64,000 nt of DNA from Larkinella arboricola (GCF_003259745.1 NZ_QLMC01000003.1:434001-498000); one strand, 5' to 3'; positions 16,612 to 26,313 are shown, numbered from the stretch's first letter. A program made the numbers and translations. Notes: generated by a model from the sequence alone, not told the origin.

Positions 16612-17460
16612 ATGAGTACTCAATCTGGAATCCGCTACCGCCTGATCCTGGCTGCTTTTGTAATGAGTGGCTGGTCGGCGACGGCGCTGGCTCAGTCCGA
16701 GAAGAGGACGGATGCTGATAAAAACACCGTCAATGTGAAGATTATTGAGCGCACCAACGACGGGGAAGTTCGCGAACTGGAGCGGAGTTACCGGCTGAAC
16801 GGGATGGGGGATGACGAACGGGATGCACTGGTGAACCGACTGGTGGATTCGATCCGGACCAAACGGGGCGACAAGAAAGGCCAGATCACGATTACAATTG
16901 ATGAGAACGACAGCCATTATACTTACCGTCGGGACGACCGGCCCAATCGCCTGAACCGCCCCTCCGATCGGCCCCTGAAGCATGGAGACATTACCGCCCG
17001 CCGGCCCAACCGTCCGTCAGGCCCGAGCGAGTTCCGGTACTATAGAGATGGAAAATTGCAGAACCGTTACCGCTTTGATACCGACTCGCTGGTTGATCGG
17101 TTAAAACGGTTTGAGTTTAGCTGGCCGGAAAATTTCGGCCAGCGCATGGAAGACTCTTTCCGAAGCTGGAACCGGTCACTGGACGAAGGCTCGAAAGCCT
17201 CAACCATCCGGAGCCTGCAAGTCTATCCAAATAACCCGGAAACCAACCAGTTAAACATTCGTTTCACGGCACCCGCGAAGGGCGATATCCGTATCCGGGT
17301 GACAACGCCCGACGGGAAGGAGGTTGCGAAGAAAGACGTAAAAGACTTCTCCGGAAGCTATGCCGGGCAGATTGATATTGACCGCAAAGCCAAAGGCGTT
17401 TACTTCGTTAACGTCACCCAAAACGACGATGGCGCAGTAAAACGGGTTGTTATCCCTTAA
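16612..17460 (+). CDS. Secreted protein with T9SS C-terminal sorting domain
   Basis: Protein of 282 residues with a signal peptide (through about TALAQS, residue 24). The middle is highly charged with many Arg, Asp and Asn residues (RRDDRPNRLNRPSDRP region, about 105-140) and looks disordered. The last 80 residues fit a type A T9SS sorting domain: SLQVYPNNPETNQLNI, then TPDGKEVAKKDV and KGVYFVNVTQ...KRVVIP. It is therefore likely carried to the cell surface by the type IX system. It is divergent from the histidine kinase gene and may belong to its regulon; that is only a positional inference. Function unknown. Confidence 0.75.
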   Translation: MSTQSGIRYRLILAAFVMSGWSATALAQSEKRTDADKNTVNVKIIERTNDGEVRELERSYRLNGMGDDERDALVNRLVDSIRTKRGDKKGQITITIDENDSHYTYRRDDRPNRLNRPSDRPLKHGDITARRPNRPSGPSEFRYYRDGKLQNRYRFDTDSLVDRLKRFEFSWPENFGQRMEDSFRSWNRSLDEGSKASTIRSLQVYPNNPETNQLNIRFTAPAKGDIRIRVTTPDGKEVAKKDVKDFSGSYAGQIDIDRKAKGVYFVNVTQNDDGAVKRVVIP

Positions 17461-17709
17461 ATTTCATCCCGTGAAGGCAACGGATCAACCCCTACCGGGC
17501 GGATTTCATCCTTCCATTTTGGTCGTCTATCTGCCTATTTAGCTACTTCACTTACTTTTACTGGATAGCTGTAGAAAAGTTGCCGTACCTTTAAGTTACC
17601 TTTTACGATTGGCCGCGTCTTAAAAATAAGTGAAAGGTGAAGAGGTCAATACCATTCATCAGGATATAGTGCCGCTTAAAAAGTTTTTTTCAAAAACAAG
17701 GTACTATGT
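17461..17709. other. Intergenic region without recognised genes
   Basis: Between the T9SS cargo gene and the promoter of the small secreted protein I see no credible reading frame, RNA gene or strong hairpin. The A/T-rich 3' part leads into the promoter at 17710-17742. Confidence 0.5.
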
Positions 17710-17742
17710 ATTGCAAGGTACGATCTAAAACCTATATCTTTG
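17710..17742 (+). promoter_or_regulatory. Bacteroidetes-type promoter
   Basis: ATTG (17710-17713), 21-nt spacer, TATCTTTG (17735-17742), an exact TAnnTTTG box with a near-consensus -33 element. It lies 35 bp before the start of the small secreted protein gene. Confidence 0.7.
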
Positions 17743-17777
17743 TAAAGAACTTAACAAGGGGCTCCCCCGTGAAGAGT

Positions 17778-18005
17778 ATGAAAAAGTTAGTAATCATTTT
17801 TCTGTTGCTTGGTGCCAGCCTGAAAGCTTCGGCGATCGGCCACCCGCATAATCTGTTTTCAGCTCACCGTAAAGCAAAACAGTATAAGTCGGTAATGGCC
17901 TGCAAAACGACGGTTACTGAAAAACGTACCTTCACATCGTATGCAAAGGTGGCGACGCCCTCTCTGATCCGCACGTGGGTTACAGTTCGGAAGAAACTTC
18001 TGTAA
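17778..18005 (+). CDS. Small secreted basic protein (75 aa)
   Basis: Open frame of 75 residues with a clear signal peptide (MKKLVIIFLLLGASLKASA, cleavage about residue 20). The predicted mature part is about 55 residues with roughly a dozen Lys/Arg and almost no acidic residues, so strongly basic; it has a single Cys and ends RKKLL. I recognise no domain. A near-consensus promoter sits 35 bp upstream and a strong terminator 28 bp downstream, so it appears to be a self-contained expression unit. The start at 17778 is preferred over one at 17706 because it gives the signal peptide. Possible antimicrobial-like or structural peptide; function unknown. Confidence 0.7.
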   Translation: MKKLVIIFLLLGASLKASAIGHPHNLFSAHRKAKQYKSVMACKTTVTEKRTFTSYAKVATPSLIRTWVTVRKKLL

Positions 18006-18032
18006 AACCGGCTATATACTTCTCTCTGCTTG

Positions 18033-18062
18033 GCGGTGCCACAACCTGTGTTGTGGCACCGC
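18033..18062 (+). terminator. Strong terminator after the small secreted protein
   Basis: Perfect 13-bp stem (18033-18045 with 18050-18062), 4-nt loop, followed by a T-rich tract (TTATTTTTT). Confidence 0.92.
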
Positions 18063-18300
18063 TTATTTTTTACGGCACAGAAATTGCAGTTTTTCTGCTA
18101 ACTACCCTTCAATCAAACGGCATTTTTTACCGGATCCTCCTATTACTTCAGGAAAAATACTCAAGTTTGCTGGCTAATTTTATCAACAAATATGGCATTT
18201 TATGGAGGCTTTTGTTAGGCATGTTTTCGTTAATTAATTAACTTTATCTTTTGAATGGATTAGTCTGTACAACCTGACGTAACCGTACTTCTTAACCAAA

Positions 18301-21300
18301 ATGCGTACTAAAGTTGTCTTGGGAGTAATATTGGCTGGATTAACGGCCGTTTTTTTGACAGCTTTTGGATGGGACCGTTCCGGATTGACCCGGCCCATAT
18401 GGCGTCAAACTCTTTTATCGACCAATTTCCTGTCTTCTTCTTCGAAGGAAACACCGGCTGTACGCACAGCCGGTCTGGAGGTATGGCGTCATAAATTGGC
18501 GGCTCATCCGGTGGAAGTATTGGGGTCAGCTCCGCAACAGCAACGATGGGTCGACAGCGTGTTCCAGACCATGACCCGCGAGCAGAAGATCGGGCAGTTT
18601 TTCATGGTCGCAACCTTTTCCAATCGGGACGAAGCCCATTACCAATACATCGAAACCCTGGTCCGTCATTACAACATCGGCGGGCTGATTTTCTTTCAGG
18701 GTGGCCCAAACCGTCAGGCCGTGCTGACCAACCGCTATCAGGCAGCCGCCAACATTCCCCTTCTCATCGGGATTGATGGCGAATGGGGGCTCGGTATGCG
18801 GCTCGACAGCACGATGGATTTTCCCAAACAGATGACGCTCGGTGCCCTTCGTGATACGGCGATTGTCTACCGCATGGGGGCTGAAATTGGCCGTCAATGC
18901 AAGCGTCTGGGCATTCACATCAACTTTGCGCCCGTTTCTGACATCAACAGCAACCCGTCCAATCCGGTGATTGGCAACCGCTCGTTTGGCGAATCAAAGG
19001 AAAATGTTGCCCTGAAAGCCGTAGCCTACATGAAAGGGTTGCAGCACAACCACGTCATTGCAACAGCCAAGCACTTTCCCGGCCACGGTGATGCCAGCAC
19101 CGACTCGCACCTGGCACTGCCGACCATCAGCCGGTCCGTTACGCAGTTAAATGACATTGATCTGTATCCGTTCCGCAAACTGATTGCCGATAGTTTAATG
19201 GGAGTGGTTACGGGTCATTTGCACGTACCGGTGGTTGATAACACTCCCCGTCTGGCCGCTACCCTATCCGAAAAAGTAGTTACCGAACTGCTCAAGAAAG
19301 AGTTAGGTTTCCGCGGTCTGGTATTTACCGACGCCCTCAATATGGGCGGTATTGGCAAATTACCCGCTGAAGAAGTCAATTTGCGGGCCCTGATGGCCGG
19401 AAATGACATCCTCCTGTATCCGGAAAATGTGCCCGATGCCGTTCATAAGATTGGCAGCGCCATTGATGAAGGAAAAATTTCGCAGGAATTGATTGACGAG
19501 AAAGTCAAGAAAATCCTGCGCGCCAAATATTGGGCGGATTTGCACAAATACAAACCCATTCAGCTCGAAAATCTCAACCGCGATCTGAATTCGTCGGAAG
19601 CCCAGTTGCTCAAGCAGGAACTGTGCGAGCAGGCCGTTACACTGGTTAAAAACACCAACAACCTGCTGCCAATCGGTCCACTGGACACGCTGCGACTGGC
19701 TTCGGTGTCGATCGGAACCGACTACGGCAATGCGTTCCAGAAAATGTTGGGACGGTATGCACCGTTCAAACAGCTTACCTACGGCGAAAAACCGTCCAAC
19801 GATCATAGCGTAGACGAAATGATTAGCCAGATCGGTGATGCCAACGTGGTGGTCGTTAGTTTTCACCGGATGAGTCCGTCGGCCCGGTGGAACTACGGTG
19901 TTACGAGTGCATCGCTGAACCTGATTAACCGCCTGAAACAAAAAGGTGTGCGGGTGGTGGTCTGTGCTTTCGGACCTGCTTACGCCCTTCGACCGTTTGT
20001 TGGCACGCAAGCCGATGCGGTGTTGTGCGCCTATGAAGACGGCGAGGAAATGCAGCGCGTCGTTCCGCAGATTGTCTTCGGAGCGGTTCCGGCTAAAGGC
20101 GTCATGCCGGTTACCATTGGTGACTGGAAAATCGGCAACGGTTTACTGACGGCCCCCAACCAGCGGCTGGCTTATAGTCTGCCCGAAAGCGTCGGAATGC
20201 GGTCCGGCCAGTTGCGGCACATTGAAACCGTCATTCAGAAAGCCATCCGCGACCGCGCTTTCCCCGGCTGCCAGGTGCTGGTAGCGCGCAAAGGCAAAGT
20301 TGTTTATGATAAAAGTTTCGGTACGCTGACCTACAACAGCTTCGAGCGCGTAACGGACGAAACGCTCTATGATCTGGCTTCGCTCACGAAAGTGCTGGGT
20401 ACGCTTCAGGCCGTTATGATCTTGAACGAGCGCGGAGCCATTGACCTGAACCAGAAAGTCGCTTATTACCTGACCGAGTTTCAAAACGGCAACAAACGGA
20501 ACATGACCGTTAGCGATGTGCTGCTGCACCAGACCGGCTTACCAGCGGGTTTGTCGCGGGCTATTGAGCGGGCAAAATCGTCCGGTGTAGCCGACTACCG
20601 TTCTGTTCGTGATAGTTTGCACACCCTACAGGTTGGCCCTAATTTATACGCGTCTGCGGCCCTCCGCGATTCAATCTGGCAATGGATTGTGCGGACTCCG
20701 CTGACCGCCCGGGTGGACGAAGACGGGCGTTACAACTTTGTGTACAGCGATCTGAGTTTCGTAATCCTGCAAAAACTGGTCGAACGCGTCTCCAAACAAC
20801 CGCTGGACACTTTCCTGAACGAGAATTTATACAAATCGCTGGGCGTTTCGTCCCTTTGTTTCAACCCGCTACAGTGCCAGCCGGGTATGAAGATTGCACC
20901 TACCGAACAGGACACGTATTTCCGCAACTCCCTGCTGCAAGGCACGGTTCATGATCAGCTGGCGGCTTTGCAGGGCGGTATTTCGGGCCATGCCGGGCTG
21001 TTTGGCGATGCGACAGATATTGCCAAAATCCTGCAAATGAATCTCCAGCGGGGCAATTACGGTGGTCATCGGTTCCTGATGCCGGGCACGGTACCCTTGT
21101 TTGTTCGTACCCAAAGCGACCGCAGCCACCGCGTGCTGGGCTGGGATAAACCGGAAGTGGACGGCAACAGCGTTTACCATGCTGCGCAGGTGTCACCCCG
21201 CTCGTTTGGCCACACGGGTTTTACCGGCAATGTGGTCTGGGTAGACCCCGATTATGATCTTGTCTTCATCTTTCTGTCAAACCGCGTACACCCCAGCGCG

Positions 21301-21369
21301 GGAAATACGTTAATTAATACGCAAAAAATTCGTCGGCAGCTCCACGAGATTATTTATCAGTCCATGTAA
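18301..21369 (+). CDS. GH3 glycosidase fused to a beta-lactamase-like serine hydrolase
   Basis: Protein of 1022 residues that begins with a membrane-anchor or signal segment (about 5-24). Residues about 80-430 form a GH3 domain of the NagZ (beta-N-acetylglucosaminidase) type: KHFPGHGD at 257-264 followed by STDSH, and nucleophile Asp344 in VFTDALNMGG. A GH3 C-terminal-like part follows (about 430-610). Residues about 620-1020 form a class C beta-lactamase/esterase-like domain: Ser694-xx-Lys697, Tyr815-Ser-Asp817 and HTG at 971-973. The fusion suggests two linked steps on peptidoglycan or muropeptides in the periplasm. This two-domain layout is, to my knowledge, known in Bacteroidetes. Substrates are unproven. 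Confidence 0.9.
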   Translation: MRTKVVLGVILAGLTAVFLTAFGWDRSGLTRPIWRQTLLSTNFLSSSSKETPAVRTAGLEVWRHKLAAHPVEVLGSAPQQQRWVDSVFQTMTREQKIGQFFMVATFSNRDEAHYQYIETLVRHYNIGGLIFFQGGPNRQAVLTNRYQAAANIPLLIGIDGEWGLGMRLDSTMDFPKQMTLGALRDTAIVYRMGAEIGRQCKRLGIHINFAPVSDINSNPSNPVIGNRSFGESKENVALKAVAYMKGLQHNHVIATAKHFPGHGDASTDSHLALPTISRSVTQLNDIDLYPFRKLIADSLMGVVTGHLHVPVVDNTPRLAATLSEKVVTELLKKELGFRGLVFTDALNMGGIGKLPAEEVNLRALMAGNDILLYPENVPDAVHKIGSAIDEGKISQELIDEKVKKILRAKYWADLHKYKPIQLENLNRDLNSSEAQLLKQELCEQAVTLVKNTNNLLPIGPLDTLRLASVSIGTDYGNAFQKMLGRYAPFKQLTYGEKPSNDHSVDEMISQIGDANVVVVSFHRMSPSARWNYGVTSASLNLINRLKQKGVRVVVCAFGPAYALRPFVGTQADAVLCAYEDGEEMQRVVPQIVFGAVPAKGVMPVTIGDWKIGNGLLTAPNQRLAYSLPESVGMRSGQLRHIETVIQKAIRDRAFPGCQVLVARKGKVVYDKSFGTLTYNSFERVTDETLYDLASLTKVLGTLQAVMILNERGAIDLNQKVAYYLTEFQNGNKRNMTVSDVLLHQTGLPAGLSRAIERAKSSGVADYRSVRDSLHTLQVGPNLYASAALRDSIWQWIVRTPLTARVDEDGRYNFVYSDLSFVILQKLVERVSKQPLDTFLNENLYKSLGVSSLCFNPLQCQPGMKIAPTEQDTYFRNSLLQGTVHDQLAALQGGISGHAGLFGDATDIAKILQMNLQRGNYGGHRFLMPGTVPLFVRTQSDRSHRVLGWDKPEVDGNSVYHAAQVSPRSFGHTGFTGNVVWVDPDYDLVFIFLSNRVHPSAGNTLINTQKIRRQLHEIIYQSM

Positions 21370-21370
21370 T

Positions 21371-21388
21371 TTGTACTTTTGCGGAATA
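21371..21388 (+). promoter_or_regulatory. -7 promoter region of the Ig-repeat gene
   Basis: Contains TACTTTTG (21374-21381), 65 bp before the start at 21447 and just past the stop of the GH3 fusion. Identical over 18 bases to 4815-4832. Confidence 0.6.
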
Positions 21389-21446
21389 ATTCTGAAGAAT
21401 ACAAAGTTTAGCCGCCCCGCCATTTATTAATCAATCCGATTTCTGT

Positions 21447-24400
21447 ATGAATCAATCTTTACGTCTGTATTGTCTTTTGCTGTTTGTGTGTTTGGGATGT
21501 GTTGGAGTTGTATCAGCCCAGACGATTACGACGGGTACCTCATCAGCGACCTCGGTCTGTGCGGGCGGCACGATTACCGTTCCGTTTTCCACCTCAGGCA
21601 GCTTCGGGTCTAAAAACCAGTTTAAACTACAGCTTGCCCCGGCTTCAGGAGCATTTGTAGACATCGGCACAGGTACCAGCAGCCCCATAACGGCTACACT
21701 TCCAGCTAGCGCCATTGGTTCTGACTACCAGATTCGTGTGGTATCAACCAGCCCCGCCGTAAATGGCAGCATCAGCACAACGACGTTAACAATCAACGAA
21801 ATTCCGGATGCTCCTACCGTGGTTTCGCCCGTCACATACTGCCAGGGCGCTACAGTCGCTGATTTATCCGCAACCCCCAGTAACGGCGGCACATTGCAAT
21901 GGTACACCAGTGCAACCGGCGGAACCGCTTCCGCGACGGCCCCAACACCCGGAACAGCCGTAGGTTCAACGACCTATTATGTCAGTCAGGTTGCTGGAGG
22001 CTGTGAAAGCCCCCGCGCGGCTATAACCGTCACGATTACCGCCAAACCAGACGCTCCCGGTACGTCCGCGATAACTTACTGCCAGGATGCACCCGCTACC
22101 CCACTTACGGCGGCACCTGCGGATGGTGGCACCCTGAACTGGTATGGAACCAGCGCCACGGGCGGAACGGCTTCCGCGACGGCGCCAACGCCCCCGACAA
22201 GCACAACCGGAACCACCACCTACTATGTCAGCCAAACCATCAACGGTTGTGAAAGCCCCCGCGCGGCTCTCGTCGTAACGGTCAGGGCACAACCAGCAGC
22301 GCCAACGGCCGTAACAAGTTTCTCCTACTGCCAGAATCAGCCTGCAACCCCCTTAACGGCAATAGGACAAAATTTAAAATGGTATGACGCAGCCAACGGT
22401 GGCAACGAGGTTGCAAACGTGCCAAATACCCAAACAGCCGGAACCTTCGATTATTACGTCAGTCAGACGGTCGGTGGTTGTGAAAGCCCCCGAACCCGGA
22501 TTACTGTTGAGGTAAAAGCCGTTCCTCCCGCACCGACGGTTGGACCGGTTAGCTATTGTGCCGGGAGTACGGCCTCCCCCCTGTCGGCCGTTGCGACCAG
22601 CGGAGGAACACTAAGGTGGTACGGTTTAAACGGTGCGGTATTGGCCGGTCCGCCTACGCCACTGACCAACGCAACGGGTGTTACGAGTTATTCCGTTAGC
22701 CAGACGGTAGGCGCGAGCTGCGAAAGCCCGAAAGCGGTTATTCAGGTAACGGTTAATGCCATCCCGTCGGCTCCGGTCGCCAGCAGTGCCGTTGCTTTCT
22801 GCCAGAATGAAACGGCGAAACCGTTAACCGCAACGGGCGAAAACCTGAAATGGTATACTACGCCAACGGGCGGAGCAGGAGAGAATTCAATTACGCCCAA
22901 TACGGCTACGGCGGGCACGAAAACCTATTACGTTAGCCAGACCGTCAATGGCTGTGAAGGCCCACGAACGGGCGTTACGGTTACGGTCAGAGCACTGCCA
23001 GCCGCTCCGACGGTTGGCAATACAGCCTTATCCTACTGTGTGGGTGAATCCATTCCATCCCTGACCGCTACGGCCGCTACCGGTGCCACGCTGGTTTGGA
23101 CAGGCCCCGGTGTTACAAATTCTGCCACTGCCCCGAAACCCAGTTCAACAACCTCCGGTGTGTTTACCTATACCGTCAGCCAGAAGGTAGGAGACTGTGT
23201 AAGCGAAAGTGTGGAGATTACGGTTACAATCAAGGAAAAACCAGCCGCTCCAGTGACCCAAAATGTGGCTGCCTGTGTTGGAACACCGGTGTTAGATCTT
23301 GAAAAAAATGTTACTGTGCCAACCAGCGCAACCCTCACGTGGTATACAGCCGCAACGGGTGGAACGGCCCTATCGGGTACCCCAACACCCGTTGTTAGTA
23401 CCGCCGGAACAACCCGCTATTTCGTTACCCAAACCGTGAACGGCTGCACCAGCGACCGCGCACAATTGAATGTTGTCGTAAACCCATTACCGGCCAAACC
23501 AACCATTACTAAAGCTGGCCCGTATTGCGAACAAGCGTCGGCATCAACGCTGAATGCTCAGGGAACCGGCACAATTAAATGGTACGGCCCCAACAGTAGA
23601 ACGCCCCTGGAAGCAGCCCCCAAGCCATCGACCACGAAAGCGGGAAGCCTGTATTACTTAGCGACCCAAACCGTCAATGGCTGTGAGAGCCTCGTAGACT
23701 CCATTGTTATTGTTGTCAAACCCAAACCGGCCAAACCGATTACGGCGGATTCGACACTCGAATTTTGCCAGAATACCAAAGCCCCTGTTCTGGCAGCAAC
23801 GCCCGTAACTGGTGCAAAACTGAACTGGTTTACATTCACCAACGATTCCACCGCTACGGTTCCTGTAATTCCGAACCGAGAGGCAAAAACCTACACCTAT
23901 ACCGTCAGCCAGACGCTCAATGGCTGTACCAGCGACAAGACCGAAATCAACGTAACGGTTAACCCTACCCCAGTAGCACCGCAGATTACCATTGAACGCC
24001 CGGTGGTTTGCCAGAAAGAAGCACCCATTGCGCTAACAGCCAGCGGGCAAAGTCTGAAATGGTATGCGAAGGATTCAATAACCGTCGTACCCAATACCGT
24101 TCAGAATACCGACAATGCGGGTACGTTCGTGTACTTCGTCAGCCAGACGCTGAAAGCCTGCGAGAGTCCCAAAACGCGGACGGAGCTACGGGTGAAACCA
24201 CTGCCGGGCGCTCCACAAATTTCTACCCCTGCCGAAGTCTGTCAGGATGCTCCGGCGCAAATGCTGCAGGCCAGGGGAGAGAATGTAAAATGGTTTGATC
24301 GCAACGATGACCTGTTGGGTGGCGCACCCACGCCGGGAACCAACGTTGATCAGGAAATCACCTACACGTACAAGACCACTCAAACCGTCGATGGCTGCGA

Positions 24401-25760
24401 AAGTGATAAGTTAACGGTTAACTACAAGGTCGTGGTGACGCCCAAACCTAACGTGACCACGCCGGTGGCTTATTGCCAGAACGCCCCGGCCAAACCGCTG
24501 GAAGCAACGGGTCAGAACCTGAAATGGATTAACCCGTACGGGGGTGAGTCAGCGACGGCGCCAACGCCACCGACCACAAATATTTCGACCAGACCCGAAG
24601 GTGACTCGTATTACGTAACCCAAAAGGTAGGCAGTTGCGAAAGCCGCCGGGCCGAAATCAGGCTGATCGTTAATGCACCCCCTACGGCAAAAATCGAAGG
24701 AGCTGCGACGGTCAATCTGGGCAAAACGGTTCCCGTTACCATTTCGTTTACCAGCGTACCGCCTTTCAGTTACACCCTGTCGGATGGTACCAGTGGCACG
24801 GCAACGACTACGCAAAAGGAAATTGAACTGCTGCCAACCAAGAAAACCACCATTTACCGGGTGACAAACGTTACCAACTCCTGCGGGGCCGGAACGCCCG
24901 TGGGTACGTTTACCGTCAATGCCGTCATCCCGACCGTCACAACCAACCCGTTATCGGTTACGACGGTTTGCGTCGGGACCGCTGTTCAGATTCCTTTCGC
25001 AACGGCTGGCCAGTTTATGGAGGGAAACCGGTTCAATGTAGAAATGGCACTCGCTTCGGATACGGCTTTCACCAATAAGATTGCGATTGCCGCGGATGCC
25101 ATGCAAAGCCCGATTACGGCCCGCATTCCGACGACGCTGGCGCAGGGACTGTACATCATCCGGGTCGTGGCGACGAACCCCAGGGTTCCGGTTCCCGGCA
25201 GCAAAAGCCCAACCATCCTGAATATCCGTGCGCTCCCAACGGCTACGCTGACGGGCACCAAAGACATCTACGACAACGAAAGCACGCCCCTCTCTTTCGC
25301 GCTGACGGGCGACGCACCGTGGACGCTGGAATATACTGACAATACGAAAACAACCAAAGTAACGACCAGTACCAACCCGCACGTCATTACCGTAACACCG
25401 GTTCAATCGACAACTTACACTGTTACCGCTGTGTCGAATACCTGCGGAACGGGTAAGGCTACCGGAACCGCTACGATTCGGGTGCTGCCGGTGCTGGGTC
25501 TGGAGCCGGACCCGCTTACGACTGCGGTTAAGGTTTTCCCGGTTCCGACGGAACATATACTGACGGTTGATATTGATCTGCCATTGCAGAAAAACCCGGC
25601 CCGCCTGCAACTGACCGACGAAAACGGCCGCGTCATGCACCAGCTTACAACCCGCCAGCGGCAAACCCGGTTTGATCTAAGCCACCGGTCGCCGGGCTAT
25701 TATTTTCTGCGCATTCAGATTGGCGACCGCAAGACGGTTCGAAAAATTATGAAACGATAA
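21447..25760 (+). CDS. Giant Ig-like repeat surface protein with T9SS sorting domain
   Basis: Protein of 1437 residues with a signal peptide (to about residue 25). After one N-terminal beta domain there are 12 consecutive Ig-like repeats of about 75-83 residues, each starting near P-A-P-T, with a Cys in a YCQ-like motif, a Trp in LKWY, a TYYVSQTVNGCES-like strand with a second Cys and a terminal TVTV strand. The paired Cys suggest one disulfide per repeat. Three further beta domains follow, then a T9SS type A sorting domain (VKVFPVPTEHILTVDI, GYYFLRIQIG, VRKIMKR). No catalytic motif is visible; likely a surface adhesin or stalk. It is preceded by a -7 box and followed by a 14-bp hairpin. Confidence 0.88.
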   Translation: MNQSLRLYCLLLFVCLGCVGVVSAQTITTGTSSATSVCAGGTITVPFSTSGSFGSKNQFKLQLAPASGAFVDIGTGTSSPITATLPASAIGSDYQIRVVSTSPAVNGSISTTTLTINEIPDAPTVVSPVTYCQGATVADLSATPSNGGTLQWYTSATGGTASATAPTPGTAVGSTTYYVSQVAGGCESPRAAITVTITAKPDAPGTSAITYCQDAPATPLTAAPADGGTLNWYGTSATGGTASATAPTPPTSTTGTTTYYVSQTINGCESPRAALVVTVRAQPAAPTAVTSFSYCQNQPATPLTAIGQNLKWYDAANGGNEVANVPNTQTAGTFDYYVSQTVGGCESPRTRITVEVKAVPPAPTVGPVSYCAGSTASPLSAVATSGGTLRWYGLNGAVLAGPPTPLTNATGVTSYSVSQTVGASCESPKAVIQVTVNAIPSAPVASSAVAFCQNETAKPLTATGENLKWYTTPTGGAGENSITPNTATAGTKTYYVSQTVNGCEGPRTGVTVTVRALPAAPTVGNTALSYCVGESIPSLTATAATGATLVWTGPGVTNSATAPKPSSTTSGVFTYTVSQKVGDCVSESVEITVTIKEKPAAPVTQNVAACVGTPVLDLEKNVTVPTSATLTWYTAATGGTALSGTPTPVVSTAGTTRYFVTQTVNGCTSDRAQLNVVVNPLPAKPTITKAGPYCEQASASTLNAQGTGTIKWYGPNSRTPLEAAPKPSTTKAGSLYYLATQTVNGCESLVDSIVIVVKPKPAKPITADSTLEFCQNTKAPVLAATPVTGAKLNWFTFTNDSTATVPVIPNREAKTYTYTVSQTLNGCTSDKTEINVTVNPTPVAPQITIERPVVCQKEAPIALTASGQSLKWYAKDSITVVPNTVQNTDNAGTFVYFVSQTLKACESPKTRTELRVKPLPGAPQISTPAEVCQDAPAQMLQARGENVKWFDRNDDLLGGAPTPGTNVDQEITYTYKTTQTVDGCESDKLTVNYKVVVTPKPNVTTPVAYCQNAPAKPLEATGQNLKWINPYGGESATAPTPPTTNISTRPEGDSYYVTQKVGSCESRRAEIRLIVNAPPTAKIEGAATVNLGKTVPVTISFTSVPPFSYTLSDGTSGTATTTQKEIELLPTKKTTIYRVTNVTNSCGAGTPVGTFTVNAVIPTVTTNPLSVTTVCVGTAVQIPFATAGQFMEGNRFNVEMALASDTAFTNKIAIAADAMQSPITARIPTTLAQGLYIIRVVATNPRVPVPGSKSPTILNIRALPTATLTGTKDIYDNESTPLSFALTGDAPWTLEYTDNTKTTKVTTSTNPHVITVTPVQSTTYTVTAVSNTCGTGKATGTATIRVLPVLGLEPDPLTTAVKVFPVPTEHILTVDIDLPLQKNPARLQLTDENGRVMHQLTTRQRQTRFDLSHRSPGYYFLRIQIGDRKTVRKIMKR

Positions 25761-25765
25761 TTTTC

Positions 25766-25795
25766 TGGGCGTCTGATTGCTCAATCAGACGCCCA
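25766..25795 (+). terminator. Hairpin after the Ig-repeat gene
   Basis: Perfect 14-bp stem (25766-25779 with 25782-25795) and 2-nt loop just past the stop codon. No T-run follows, so termination would be imperfect and could allow read-through into tadA. Confidence 0.6.
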
Positions 25796-25810
25796 AATAC
25801 CGTCTTTTGC

Positions 25811-26248
25811 ATGATGAACGATGATTACTTTATGGAATTGGCACTTCACGAAGCCGAGCAGGCTTTTGAGGAAGGTGAAATCCCGGTTGGAGCAATCATA
25901 GTTTGCCGGAATCGGATCATCGCCAAAGGGTATAACCAGACCGAGCGGCTGACCGACGTAACCGCCCACGCCGAGCTTCTGGCCGTGACAGCCGCCGAAC
26001 AATTCCTGGGTTCGAAATACCTGACCGACTGCACCTTGTATGTTACGCTGGAGCCTTGTGTGATGTGTGCGGGGGCATTGGCCTGGGCGCAGATTGGCCG
26101 GATTGTGATCGGAGCCCCGGACCCCAAGCGCGGTTTCTCAACCGTAAAACCGTCTGTTCTTCACCCCAAAACCCAGCTAACCACCGGCATTCTGGCCAAC
26201 GAAAGCCTTCATCTGCTCCGCAACTTTTTTCGGGGGTTACGAACATAA
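25811..26248 (+). CDS. tadA: tRNA-specific adenosine deaminase
   Basis: Protein of 145 residues of the cytidine/deoxycytidylate deaminase fold. The zinc site is His53-Ala-Glu55 (TAHAELLAV) and Pro82-Cys83-x2-Cys86 ([11 protein letters not shown]). TadA converts A34 to inosine in tRNA-Arg(ACG), letting it read CGC and CGA codons. The start could be either of two adjacent ATG codons (25811 or 25814). It is followed 65 bp later by sodA, with no terminator between. Length is a little shorter than E. coli TadA, typical for the family. Confidence 0.92.
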   Translation: MMNDDYFMELALHEAEQAFEEGEIPVGAIIVCRNRIIAKGYNQTERLTDVTAHAELLAVTAAEQFLGSKYLTDCTLYVTLEPCVMCAGALAWAQIGRIVIGAPDPKRGFSTVKPSVLHPKTQLTTGILANESLHLLRNFFRGLRT

Positions 26249-26313
26249 ATCAAAAAGTCGCTGTTATCGCGTTTGACAACTTTACTGTATGTCTCACCTT
26301 AACACATCACAAA

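Noticed and set aside
24951-25664. Minus-strand open frame of 237 codons within the Ig-repeat gene.
   Set aside because: Antisense shadow of a real repeat protein; Arg-rich low-complexity translation without domains.
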